DNA of 64,000 nucleotides from the NCBI GenBank assembly GCA_014238945.1, contig JABAAB010000026.1, forward strand, positions 62,001 through 126,000, written 5' to 3'. Both the position numbers and the translations under genes were made by a program. Every line of letters begins with the position of its first letter. Position 1 is the first letter of the stretch. The notes beneath the pieces are model-generated. The model was not told the DNA's origin, searched no databases, and saw only the letters and a list, made by a program, of their open reading frames with translations. Source of the DNA: Lysobacterales bacterium (lineage in GTDB: Bacteria; Pseudomonadota; Gammaproteobacteria; Xanthomonadales; SZUA-36). This document shows, piece by piece, positions 29,570 through 38,066 of the stretch.

Positions 29570-30193
29570 ATGGCAGGGGCCAAAAACAGTAAGGATTTCC
29601 GACTGGGTGACCTGCTAATCCTCTCCTTCTTATGGATGGTATTCGGTTTCATGCTCTGGTATTACCTGAGCGCATTCCATGCTATCCCCGTTCGTATGCT
29701 GGCAGAGAGAATTCTTTCCGCATTATTGGGGGAAGAATTCTGGAACATTATTCCAAACCCCAACCATCACTATCTTTTCCAGGTACAGACTCGAATTCCG
29801 TTTGTGTTCCCGGATGGTAGTCGCGAAGCCCTGGGGTTTATCATCAACCCGCTGGTTTATGGTTTTGGGCTACCATTATTGTTCGGATTGGTCATGGCAT
29901 CAGGGGTTACACTGTTAAGAAAAACGATCACCCTGCTGGCTGGTTATCTGTGTGTCATGCTGATACAGGTCTGGGGTGTTGTGTGGCAGACACTGAAAAT
30001 GCTGGCTTTCAACTTCGGAAATGATGCACAACAGGTGGTTGCTGATGCCGGAATATCAAGCGAATTGATCGCCTTGTGCTACCAGTTGGGTGTGTTGATA
30101 TTTCCACCCCTGGTACCGGTCATATTGTGGGTCCTTGCCAATTGGTCACTGATTGAGCAATTTACAGGACTGCAGCGCAAGTCTGATGGTTGA
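29570..30193 (+). CDS. Integral membrane protein resembling exosortase H-associated membrane protein
   Basis: The 207-residue product (ATG at 29570) has an N-terminal helix (about residues 14-37), a soluble stretch with PNPNHHYLFQVQTRIPF, and at least three more helices. The segments NPLVYGFGLPLLFGL, QVWGVVWQTLK and YQLGVLIFPPLVPVILW agree with what I recall of the proteins encoded next to exosortase H (XrtH). That assignment comes from memory of the family, not a search. No exosortase and no protein with a C-terminal sorting motif lies in this window, so here it is an orphan between purL and the secretion operon. Confidence 0.5.
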   Translation: MAGAKNSKDFRLGDLLILSFLWMVFGFMLWYYLSAFHAIPVRMLAERILSALLGEEFWNIIPNPNHHYLFQVQTRIPFVFPDGSREALGFIINPLVYGFGLPLLFGLVMASGVTLLRKTITLLAGYLCVMLIQVWGVVWQTLKMLAFNFGNDAQQVVADAGISSELIALCYQLGVLIFPPLVPVILWVLANWSLIEQFTGLQRKSDG

Positions 30194-30267
30194 ATTGCGG
30201 AACTGTCCGGCAACTGCCGTGGTCTGTATTTTTGCCGTCAATCGACGTGTATATGAACAGATAGCGC

Positions 30268-30273
30268 TATAAT
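30268..30273 (+). promoter_or_regulatory. Candidate -10 of the type II secretion operon
   Basis: A perfect TATAAT lies 32 bases before the gspE start, in the 112-base gap after the membrane protein gene. The -35 region (ACGTGT or GACGTG, 17-18 bases upstream) is a poor match, which could mean activator dependence. Confidence 0.45.
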
Positions 30274-30305
30274 TCTTCAATCCTGGTTCCCGACGGGGGT
30301 AATAA

Positions 30306-32036
30306 GTGCAAGTAACCGAAGTAGTACAGGAAAGTACAACACAGCCGTCAGATACTGTTTCCGACGAGGTATGTGATTATCTGATTGAAAGTGGTCGGTT
30401 GAAAAAGGGTGATCTGAATCGCGCCGAAGCATTTCGTGATCAAAACGGTGGTGACCTGATCACCCTGTTGGTTCGACTGGGACTCGTATCCGAGCGGGAT
30501 GTGGCCGAAGCCGAGTCCAATTTACTGGAACTTCCACTGGCTACCCCCGCCGACCTGCCGGAGGAAGCACCGGACATTGGAACACTCTCGTTACGGTATC
30601 TCAAACAGAACCTGCTTTTGCCGATACAAGTCACTGACCGGGAAATGGTAGTTGTCATGGCCAATCCCAGGGATAAATTTGCGTTGAAGGCAATGTCCAT
30701 GGCCAGTGGTCTCAGCATCAAACCGCTGGTGGGTATTGCGTCAGAAATTGAAAATGGCATTGAAAAGCTGTATGGGGGTGGCCGCAGTGCCATGGGTCAG
30801 ATAATTGACAGTCTGGACGGTGCGGATGGTGAAGACCTGGAGGACGTTGAACATCTGCGTGATCTCGCATCAGAGGCACCGGTAATCCGCCTGGTCAACC
30901 TGATCCTGCAAAGAGCCGTTGAAGCCAGGGCCTCGGATATCCACATTGAGCCATTCGAGAACCGGCTCAAGGTCCGCTACCGGATTGACGGTGTGCTGCA
31001 GGAAGTTGAAGCCCCTCCTTCAAGTTCCACCGCTGCCGTAATTTCCCGCGTGAAAATAATGGCCAAACTCAATATCGCAGAACGGCGTTTACCACAGGAT
31101 GGCCGAATCATGCACCGGGTTCAGGGCAAGGAACTGGATTTGCGTGTTTCGACCATTCCCACGTCGCATGGTGAAAGCGTCGTCATGCGTATACTTGACC
31201 GGGAGAGTATTGTCCTGGATTTTGATTCGCTCGGTTTCGATGCCGGCTTGCAACAGAATTTTGTCAAAACCCTGGAAATGCCCCATGGCATTATCCTTGT
31301 GACCGGTCCGACCGGATCGGGCAAGACGACCACTTTGTACACCGCCCTGAGTCAGATCAATACCCCGGAACGGAAAATCATTACCGTCGAAGACCCGGTG
31401 GAATATCAACTTGAGGGCATCAATCAGATCCAGGCACAGTCATCTATTGGTCTCGATTTTGCCCATGCCCTCAGGGCCATCGTACGTCAGGACCCGGATG
31501 TCATCATGATCGGTGAAATGCGTGATCTGGAAACAGCACGTATTGCAATCCAATCGGCCCTGACAGGTCACCTGGTATTGTCCACCATACATACCAATGA
31601 CGCCGCCGGTGGTATTACCCGTATGCTGGATATGGGTGTTGAAGATTATCTGCTGACCTCCACCGTTAATGCCATCCTCGCGCAGCGTCTGGTGAGAACA
31701 CTGAGTGATGGCGCCAGTGAGTCCGTTGCCCTGTTACCGGAAGTAGCGTCTGAAATGGGTTTCAGGGAATTTATCGAGCAAGACAGCTACACCGTTTACC
31801 GGCCGGTAATAAGCGAGGAAAATCCGACCGGCTATTTTGGCCGTACCAGTATCCTGGAATTGCTGGAAATGTCGGATTCGATCAGGCGTCTGGTCATGCG
31901 TCAGGCCACGGCGGGTGAGATACACGAACAGGCAGTTTCAGAAGGGATGAGAACCATGTATCAGGACGGTCTTTTGAAATGCCTCCAGGGTGTCACCACC
32001 ATTGAGGAAGTACTCAGGGTAACCCAGGAAGCCTGA
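30306..32036 (+). CDS. gspE: Type II secretion ATPase GspE
   Basis: This hexameric cytoplasmic ATPase drives pseudopilus assembly. The 576-residue protein has N1/N2 regulatory domains (about residues 10-160), the N-terminal ATPase subdomain, Walker A GPTGSGKTT (about residues 333-341), an Asp box and Walker B in RQDPDVIMIGEMRD, and a His box near LSTIHTNDAAGG. The four-cysteine zinc module usual between Walker B and the C-terminus is absent: after AQRLVRTL comes a cysteine-free stretch up to GYFGRTSILELL. The start is GTG, preceded by GGGGG. The stop overlaps the gspF start. Confidence 0.95.
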   Translation: MQVTEVVQESTTQPSDTVSDEVCDYLIESGRLKKGDLNRAEAFRDQNGGDLITLLVRLGLVSERDVAEAESNLLELPLATPADLPEEAPDIGTLSLRYLKQNLLLPIQVTDREMVVVMANPRDKFALKAMSMASGLSIKPLVGIASEIENGIEKLYGGGRSAMGQIIDSLDGADGEDLEDVEHLRDLASEAPVIRLVNLILQRAVEARASDIHIEPFENRLKVRYRIDGVLQEVEAPPSSSTAAVISRVKIMAKLNIAERRLPQDGRIMHRVQGKELDLRVSTIPTSHGESVVMRILDRESIVLDFDSLGFDAGLQQNFVKTLEMPHGIILVTGPTGSGKTTTLYTALSQINTPERKIITVEDPVEYQLEGINQIQAQSSIGLDFAHALRAIVRQDPDVIMIGEMRDLETARIAIQSALTGHLVLSTIHTNDAAGGITRMLDMGVEDYLLTSTVNAILAQRLVRTLSDGASESVALLPEVASEMGFREFIEQDSYTVYRPVISEENPTGYFGRTSILELLEMSDSIRRLVMRQATAGEIHEQAVSEGMRTMYQDGLLKCLQGVTTIEEVLRVTQEA

Positions 32037-33250
32037 TGCCGGTGTTTGAATACAAGGCGGTGTCTCCTGCAGGTGAAACCGTACGTGGAACGATGGAGGC
32101 CGGATCAGAGGACCTGGTCATAGCCAAATTGCAGGAAAGCGGTAATATTCCTCTGTCTGCAAATGCAGCGGGGCAGGGTGGATTCAGTTTTGATGCCCTG
32201 AGACCAGGAAGACGGGGCATGAATGTCCGTGAAGTTGGTCAGTTCACCCAGCAGTTATCAACCCTGTTGGGTGCGGGCCTGCCACTGGACCGATCCCTGC
32301 ACGTTTTACTGGAACTGGCAGAAAACGATCGCATTGAGCGTTCCGTAACCGAAATCAGGGACCAGGTACGTGAGGGCGGTAGCCTTTCAGATGCACTCGA
32401 GGCCCAGCACGGTTCATTCAGCAGGTTGTTCGTCAACATGGTCCGCGCCGGTGAAATTGGTGGATCCCTCGACAAAACACTGGATCGGCTGGCTGATTAC
32501 CTGGAACGCTCCAAGGACCTCAAGGACAGTGTCGTTTCTGCCATGATCTATCCCATCATGCTGATGCTGTTGGCAGGCGGGTCGTTAATTCTGCTGCTGG
32601 TTTATGTCATCCCGCAATTTACCCCGATATTTGAAGAACTGGGTGGTGACCTGCCGTTGATTACCAAGATTGTATTGGCCTTTGGCAGTGTGTTGCAGAA
32701 TTTTTGGTGGGGTCTGATCGGTCTGGCGGTGTTGGGTCTGGTCATGTTTCAGCGCATGTTGGCCAATCCTGAGAAGAGGATGCAATGGGACACGCGAGTG
32801 CTGGCGATGCGCTGGATAGGTGACCTGGTTTCGAAGATGGAAATTGCCCGTCTTTCACGCACCCTGGGAACCCTGCTGACCAACGGTGTGCCATTGTTGT
32901 CTGCACTGTCGATCGCCCGTAATGTCATTAGCAACACCGTGCTGGACAAGGATCTGAAAGAGACAACACAACAGGTAAAAACGGGTGGTGGACTGGCACA
33001 CAGCCTGGCCGCCAACGGGCATTTTCCCCGCCTTGCATTACAAATGGTCAGCGTGGGTGAAGAAACGGGACAACTGGACAATATGCTATTGAAGGTCGCC
33101 GATACCTATGACAAAGAAGTACGTAATACCATTGACCGCCTGTTGGCGATTTTTACGCCGGTGATTACCCTGGTGATGGCGATCATGATCGGAACCATCG
33201 TCATGTCGGTATTGATGGCAATCATGGGCATAAATGAACTGGTCGGTTAA
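32036..33250 (+). CDS. gspF: Type II secretion inner-membrane platform protein GspF
   Basis: The 404-residue polytopic protein forms the inner-membrane platform with GspE, L and M. Two repeated T2SSF domains (about residues 70-195 and 270-395) each end in hydrophobic helices, with the motif VRAGEIGGSLDKTLDRLADYLE in the first and VSVGEETGQLDNMLLKVADTYD in the second. It opens with PVFEYKAVSPAGE, typical of GspF. The ATG shares one base with the gspE stop. A 111-base gap follows before gspG, the only real break in the operon. Confidence 0.96.
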   Translation: MPVFEYKAVSPAGETVRGTMEAGSEDLVIAKLQESGNIPLSANAAGQGGFSFDALRPGRRGMNVREVGQFTQQLSTLLGAGLPLDRSLHVLLELAENDRIERSVTEIRDQVREGGSLSDALEAQHGSFSRLFVNMVRAGEIGGSLDKTLDRLADYLERSKDLKDSVVSAMIYPIMLMLLAGGSLILLLVYVIPQFTPIFEELGGDLPLITKIVLAFGSVLQNFWWGLIGLAVLGLVMFQRMLANPEKRMQWDTRVLAMRWIGDLVSKMEIARLSRTLGTLLTNGVPLLSALSIARNVISNTVLDKDLKETTQQVKTGGGLAHSLAANGHFPRLALQMVSVGEETGQLDNMLLKVADTYDKEVRNTIDRLLAIFTPVITLVMAIMIGTIVMSVLMAIMGINELVG

Positions 33251-33300
33251 TGAAAGGGTCACACCATACGGAGCGGGCAATGCACATAATGGAAGTGTAA

Positions 33301-33350
33301 ACCGGCTCTTGAGATTTGGAGTTGACACAAAATTACAACGAATAGCCGGT
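33301..33350 (+). promoter_or_regulatory. Inverted repeat and TTGACA in the gspF-gspG gap
   Basis: ACCGGCT (33301-33307) and AGCCGGT (33344-33350) form a perfect seven-base inverted repeat just before gspG. A consensus -35, TTGACA (33322-33327), lies inside, but no good -10 follows at normal spacing. The arms could form an mRNA hairpin that protects the downstream transcript of the major pseudopilin. Confidence 0.35.
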
Positions 33351-33361
33351 GAGATAAGTAA

Positions 33362-33805
33362 ATGATACGGCAGGAGACTGGAACAATGAGTTGCACAAAA
33401 CAGGACAACACCCAGCGTGGTTTTACGCTGGTTGAATTACTTTTGGTATTGGTGATACTCGCACTGATCGCCGGGCTGGTATTACCCGGTATCATCGGCA
33501 AGGCTGAGAGCGCCAAGGCCAAGGCAGCGGGCTCCCAGATCTCCCGGATTTCCATGTCGGTTGAAAGTTTCTACCTGGACACCGGCAATACACCGTCTTC
33601 CCTGGAAGAACTGGTGAACGAACCTGCCAGTGCCAACGGCTGGAACGGACCCTATATCAGGAACTCGCTGTTGAAGGATCCCTGGGGGCGACCTTACCAA
33701 TACCGCTACCCGGGTGAACACGGTGATTTTGATATTCAATCATTCGGTGCCGATGGTCAGCAGGGTGGTGAAGGCAATAACGCAGACATCACCAGTTGGG
33801 AATAG
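33362..33805 (+). CDS. gspG: Major pseudopilin GspG
   Basis: GspG is the main subunit of the periplasmic pseudopilus. The 147-residue precursor has the prepilin cleavage site RG/FTLVELLLVLVILALIAGL and a C-terminal region with LEELVNEP, PWGRPYQYRYPGEHGDFDI and GADGQQGGEGNNADI, the GspG signature that includes the calcium-binding loop. ATG 33362 gives a 20-residue leader. ATG 33386, with an upstream AGGAG, would give 12. Cleavage needs a prepilin peptidase, which is not in this window. Confidence 0.96.
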   Translation: MIRQETGTMSCTKQDNTQRGFTLVELLLVLVILALIAGLVLPGIIGKAESAKAKAAGSQISRISMSVESFYLDTGNTPSSLEELVNEPASANGWNGPYIRNSLLKDPWGRPYQYRYPGEHGDFDIQSFGADGQQGGEGNNADITSWE

Positions 33806-33848
33806 GATTGCTCTACTGTTCAATGTGGAGGCAGAAGCGGGTTCATAC

Positions 33849-34313
33849 ATGAGTCGGCACACGCAGAAATACGGGTCGCGGGGGTTTACCCTGGTTGAAC
33901 TGATGGTCGTGATGGTAATCATCGCCATGGTCCTGGGTCTGGTGGCAACTTCCATGTCCCGTAGTATTTCAAGTGCGGAAGCACGTGCTGCAACCAGGCA
34001 ACTGGTGGCGTCACTTCGCTACACCCGTGCCCGGGCTGTCATTGAAAAAGCCGAGCAGGTATTCCTGGTCAACACCGAAAACCGCAGTTACCAGGCACCC
34101 GGTCGAAAACTGGTCGAACTTCCGGAAGGTGTCGATGTGACCATCACAACCGCCCGCTCGGAAGTAACCTCCGAGGAGGTTGCAGGTATTCGTTTTTTTC
34201 CCGATGGCGGCTCAACCGGCGGTCACGTTGAGTTGACGGTTAACGGCCGGGAATATCGGGTGAACATTGCCTGGTTGACGGGTCATGCCAAGATGGAAGA
34301 GTTGGAAGGATGA
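33849..34313 (+). CDS. gspH: Minor pseudopilin GspH
   Basis: The 154-residue precursor begins at ATG 33849 (MSRHTQKYGSRGFTLVEL). The track start at 33714 lies inside gspG and is rejected. The prepilin site RG/FTLVELMVVMVIIAMVLGL is followed by a domain with YTRARAVIEKAEQVFLV and a FFPDGGSTGG loop, as in GspH proteins. It helps cap or initiate the pseudopilus. The stop overlaps gspI by four bases. Confidence 0.92.
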   Translation: MSRHTQKYGSRGFTLVELMVVMVIIAMVLGLVATSMSRSISSAEARAATRQLVASLRYTRARAVIEKAEQVFLVNTENRSYQAPGRKLVELPEGVDVTITTARSEVTSEEVAGIRFFPDGGSTGGHVELTVNGREYRVNIAWLTGHAKMEELEG

Positions 34314-34723
34314 GACGGCAATCAGGCGGCTTCACCTTACTGGAAGTCATGCTGGCATTTGTGATTTTTGCCCTCAGTTTTGCCGTTGTGCTTGAGGTGA
34401 TGGCTGGCTCCATGCGTGGCGTGAGACGTGCAGGTGACGATACCGAGGCAGCCCTGTTTGCACAGTCGGTTATGGATCTGGTTGGGACCGAGATTCCAAT
34501 TGAAGAAGGTGGTTTCAGCGGTAATGGTCTGGACCGCTATCAATGGCAATTGAACATTTATCCGTTCGAGGCAGACGAGGGGGAGGAACGAGTGGTGGAA
34601 CTTGCCGAAATGACCGGAACTCAATTATTCAGGGTTGAACTGGATATGGACTGGACTTCGGGCCGGTCTGAACGGGCGTTGCATTTCCACACCATTCGAA
34701 GTGTCCTGGCGAACAGCCGATGA
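34310..34723 (+). CDS. gspI: Minor pseudopilin GspI
   Basis: The 137-residue protein has a short leader, the cleavage site GG/FTLLEVMLAFVIFAL and a small globular domain. GspI forms the pseudopilus tip complex with J and K and is the nucleating subunit. It overlaps both gspH and gspJ by four bases. The assignment rests on the FTLLEVM variant of the site, the length and the gene order. Confidence 0.9.
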   Translation: MRRQSGGFTLLEVMLAFVIFALSFAVVLEVMAGSMRGVRRAGDDTEAALFAQSVMDLVGTEIPIEEGGFSGNGLDRYQWQLNIYPFEADEGEERVVELAEMTGTQLFRVELDMDWTSGRSERALHFHTIRSVLANSR

Positions 34724-35442
34724 GACGATTGAACGGAAATGGCAGCACCGGGGCTTGCGGGTTTACCCTGGTCGAACTATTGCTCGCCATTACGCTGATG
34801 AGTATCTTGCTGGGTTTGACCTATTCAGGATTGCGCGCTGCAACCCGATCCACACAGCAGGGTGAAAGGTTGCTTGCTGCCGCCGGGGATATACGCGCTG
34901 CGCACCAGTTTGTTCGCAGGCAATTAAACCAGATGTTGCCACTGCCTTTCGATGTATCCGACGATGCCGAGGAGACACGCGTAGTTATTGAAGGGTCTGC
35001 AACCCGACTCCAATACGTGGCGCCCATGCCGGGCTACCTGGGCACCGGTGGTCCGCAGGTCCAGTTACTGGAACTGGCTGAGGGTCCCAGCGGTCGGGTG
35101 CTGCAATTCAGTCATGCGTTGTTACAGGGGTTTGAGCAGGAGCGATTATTTGATCGTGACCCGATCTGGTTGCTCGAAGGTGTTGAGTATGCCCAGTTTG
35201 AATACCTTGGTCGGGATGAAGACGGTGAGCTGACCGGTTGGGTTGCGAGCTGGGATCAGCAGGATATATTACCGGTAGCCGTTCGCCTGAGCATTGATCT
35301 TTCCGAGGAATTCCAACTGTTGTGGCCCGAGTTGGTGGCAGGTGTTCGGGTAGATGAACAATCTGTAAGTGGGGGGGCGGCGGCAAGAACCTATGAACAG
35401 AGTATCAAGCAGATGATTAACCGCGGAGGCGAGCAGCAGTGA
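34720..35442 (+). CDS. gspJ: Minor pseudopilin GspJ
   Basis: The 240-residue protein has the prepilin site CG/FTLVELLLAITLMSILLGL and a larger globular domain rich in beta strands, with VQLLELAEGPSGRVLQFSH and WLLEGVEYAQFEYL. Length and order fit GspJ of the tip complex. It overlaps gspI by four bases, and its stop overlaps the GTG of gspK. Confidence 0.9.
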   Translation: MRRLNGNGSTGACGFTLVELLLAITLMSILLGLTYSGLRAATRSTQQGERLLAAAGDIRAAHQFVRRQLNQMLPLPFDVSDDAEETRVVIEGSATRLQYVAPMPGYLGTGGPQVQLLELAEGPSGRVLQFSHALLQGFEQERLFDRDPIWLLEGVEYAQFEYLGRDEDGELTGWVASWDQQDILPVAVRLSIDLSEEFQLLWPELVAGVRVDEQSVSGGAAARTYEQSIKQMINRGGEQQ

Positions 35443-36341
35443 GCTTCAATCCACATATCTCAACAGCAGGACGGCAAAGAGGTATCGCGTTGGTGCTGGT
35501 GTTGTGGGTCTTGTTATTGCTCACCATCATTACCGGTGCTTTTGCACTGACTGCACGTATGGACCGGCTGGAAGCCAATGCCCTGTTATCAGGCACCCAG
35601 GCACGTCTGAGTGCAGAAGCGGCCATCAACCTGGCGGCATTGGCCTTGCGTGATCCCGAGGATGAGACCAGGATGCTCGCCGATGGTCGAATCTACGAAC
35701 TGGTGGTTGACGGGGTTGCCATACAGATCAGTGCAGTAGATGAACGGGGCAAGCTGGATATTAACGCGGCTGATGAATTTACCCTGGTCAATCTTTTTAG
35801 TGGCAATGGAATGGAACTGGTGGATGCGGAACTACTGGCGGCAGCGGTAATGGATTGGCGTGACGTGGATGAATTGGAACGCGTCAATGGTGCAGAAGAG
35901 GATGCTTACATTGCCGCTGGATTGCAGGTGGGTCCTGCCAACAGACCTTTCATGATGGCCGAAGAGTTGTTACAGGTTATCGGTATGCCCTACGAGTTGT
36001 TTCGCAAGGTAGAGCCGGGAATCACCGTTTTCTCCCGTGCCGGTGAACCTGACCCAGCCTTTGCCCCGGTTGAAGCCCTGATGGCATTGCCGGATATCAC
36101 TTATGATGAAGCCGTAGATTTTGTCGCTCAAAGGAACGCTCATTTGCCCGGTGAGTCTATTGGCACGGAACTGCCAAATGGTGTTGTAGTCATGGAACAA
36201 GGCAGAGGTGTCACGTATAGTATTCACGCCAGGGCAACGATGCCCAATGGCGTCTGGGAACAGTTAAAAGCCACCATCCGGCTTGGGGGGAACCGCAGCG
36301 GTAATCCCTACCGTGTTTTGAGCTGGCGCGAAGGATTTTAA
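35439..36341 (+). CDS. gspK: Minor pseudopilin GspK
   Basis: GspK caps the pseudopilus tip. The 300-residue protein has the atypical prepilin-like segment RGIALVLVLWVLLLLTIITGA, without the usual +5 glutamate (leucine at that position), as is normal for GspK. A helical domain insertion with DERGKLDINAADE and VMDWRDVDE follows. The start is GTG at 35439, overlapping the gspJ stop (GTGA), with GGAGG upstream. Confidence 0.93.
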   Translation: MSFNPHISTAGRQRGIALVLVLWVLLLLTIITGAFALTARMDRLEANALLSGTQARLSAEAAINLAALALRDPEDETRMLADGRIYELVVDGVAIQISAVDERGKLDINAADEFTLVNLFSGNGMELVDAELLAAAVMDWRDVDELERVNGAEEDAYIAAGLQVGPANRPFMMAEELLQVIGMPYELFRKVEPGITVFSRAGEPDPAFAPVEALMALPDITYDEAVDFVAQRNAHLPGESIGTELPNGVVVMEQGRGVTYSIHARATMPNGVWEQLKATIRLGGNRSGNPYRVLSWREGF

Positions 36342-36363
36342 ACCGGCAGGGTCCAAGAAATTC

Positions 36364-37482
36364 ATGGCAATAGCACTCAACAATACCATCCGGAATTTCC
36401 GTTTCCGCCTCACCAATGGCCCGGTCGGGCAATTTCTTCACTGGTGGGGTGAAGAACTGCGCAAGGCGTTGCCCTCCCAGCTACGCGAGCGTATGGAATA
36501 TGCCCGGCGGCGTTTATTGATGCAGGTGGATGCCGGGGAGATCATCCTGAGTGTGGAAGACAGTTCTTCAGTCCAGGTATTGGATTCTTTCTTGGTTGAC
36601 CAGGATCTACAGCTTCAACAACAACGGGTCAGAGAGTTGTTGCAACAACATGAGTTGGGTGAGGTCCACCGTGACCTGTTGCTTACGGATGCCGATATAT
36701 TATCCACGGAAGTTGTCATGCCCCTGGCAACAGAAGCGAACCTGAGGCAGGCACTGGCATACGAGATGGATCGGCATACCCCTTTTCAGGCGGCCGAAGT
36801 TTTTTATACCTGGAAGGTTTTGAGCAGGGATCGGGAAGCTGGCCAGATACATTTTGAATTGATTGTTACGAGACGCGCACCGGTCGAATCACATATTGGT
36901 CTGCTGGAACGTCTCGGGCTCGCACCAACGGGTGCAGATGTTGATATGGGTAGTGGTGCTATTGGAATCAACCTGTTACCCGAGGCCTTACGGTTTCGTA
37001 TCGTAAATCAGCGCGTGCGTGCGAACTGGTTGATGGGTGCCGCAACGCTGGTGTTGATGGCGCTGGTCATGGCACAGTCATTGTGGTTGCGGGAACACCA
37101 GATTGAAATGGTCGGGGAAGCCATTGAGGATGTACGTGCCGAATCACTCGCAGTACAACAGATTCGCAAACAAATTGATGATGCAGCGGCAGCGGCTGGG
37201 TTTTTGCAGGGCAGAAAAGCTGAAAACGGGTCCAAGCTTGAACTGCTTGCTGAAATGACACGGATATTGCCGGACAATACCTACCTTGACCGCTTGACGT
37301 TACAGGATGGCGCCATACAGATGCAGGGTAAATCTGATAACGCCCAGGGACTGATTGAACTGATCAACGAGTCGCCGTTTTTTGAAGGTGCTTCCTTTCG
37401 AGGTCCCACTCGACTGGATAGCCGCAGTCGCAAGGAGATTTTTGACCTGAACGCCAACATTTCTTCCAGGGACGCTGGCTGA
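36364..37482 (+). CDS. gspL: Type II secretion protein GspL
   Basis: GspL is a single-pass inner-membrane protein that recruits GspE. The 372-residue product has a cytoplasmic actin-like domain (about residues 1-210, including MPLATEANLRQALAYEMDRH), one transmembrane helix (about residues 217-237) and a periplasmic ferredoxin-like domain with LTLQDGAIQMQGKSDNAQ, all PilN/GspL features. The length is close to that of Xanthomonas XpsL. Its stop overlaps the gspM start by one base. Confidence 0.88.
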   Translation: MAIALNNTIRNFRFRLTNGPVGQFLHWWGEELRKALPSQLRERMEYARRRLLMQVDAGEIILSVEDSSSVQVLDSFLVDQDLQLQQQRVRELLQQHELGEVHRDLLLTDADILSTEVVMPLATEANLRQALAYEMDRHTPFQAAEVFYTWKVLSRDREAGQIHFELIVTRRAPVESHIGLLERLGLAPTGADVDMGSGAIGINLLPEALRFRIVNQRVRANWLMGAATLVLMALVMAQSLWLREHQIEMVGEAIEDVRAESLAVQQIRKQIDDAAAAAGFLQGRKAENGSKLELLAEMTRILPDNTYLDRLTLQDGAIQMQGKSDNAQGLIELINESPFFEGASFRGPTRLDSRSRKEIFDLNANISSRDAG

Positions 37483-38066
37483 TGCAGTTTATCCCCGATC
37501 AACAGAACTCAAAAACAACAGCCATTTTGTTGTTTTTCATTTCCGTGCTGCTGGTCTACCTGTTGATATTTCACTGGTTCATATTGCGGCACAGGGAGTA
37601 CTCAGAAGAACTGGGTGACTTGCGCACCCAACTGAATCGTTTTCACGTTGTAGCCTCTCAACGTGATGCACTTCAGGCCCGGCTTGGCATTTTACGGAGC
37701 TCGGAGGAAGACGCAGAACTTTTTCTCGATGACCCCGGGTTTGATGAGGCTGCGGCTGCCATGTCCAGCAGACTCGGCCAGATGGTCCGCACCCAGGCTG
37801 GTGAGTCCTGCCAGATTGTCAGCAGACAGCCAGTGCGACCCAGGGTACAGGAGCGATACCAAAAGGCGACAGTCAATGTTCGAATGCGCTGTGACGCAGC
37901 AGATTTTCTGCAAATACTGCACAGCATGGAAGCCGGTATCCCACTGATGCTGGTGAATGATCTGAATATCATCCGCCCCAGAACCCGGCGCAGGACGAGC
38001 GGGTCTCAGGTCAATACAGCGGCGGCTCTGGATATACGCTTCAATGTATCCGGGTATTTGAAGTGA
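37482..38066 (+). CDS. gspM: Type II secretion protein GspM
   Basis: The 194-residue protein has one N-terminal transmembrane helix (about residues 13-35), a coiled-coil stretch (YSEELGDLRTQLNRFH) and a periplasmic ferredoxin-like domain. It pairs with GspL in the inner-membrane platform. The sequence belongs to the GspM type found with Xps-like systems. It overlaps gspL by one base and gspN by four. Confidence 0.85.
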   Translation: MQFIPDQQNSKTTAILLFFISVLLVYLLIFHWFILRHREYSEELGDLRTQLNRFHVVASQRDALQARLGILRSSEEDAELFLDDPGFDEAAAAMSSRLGQMVRTQAGESCQIVSRQPVRPRVQERYQKATVNVRMRCDAADFLQILHSMEAGIPLMLVNDLNIIRPRTRRRTSGSQVNTAAALDIRFNVSGYLK

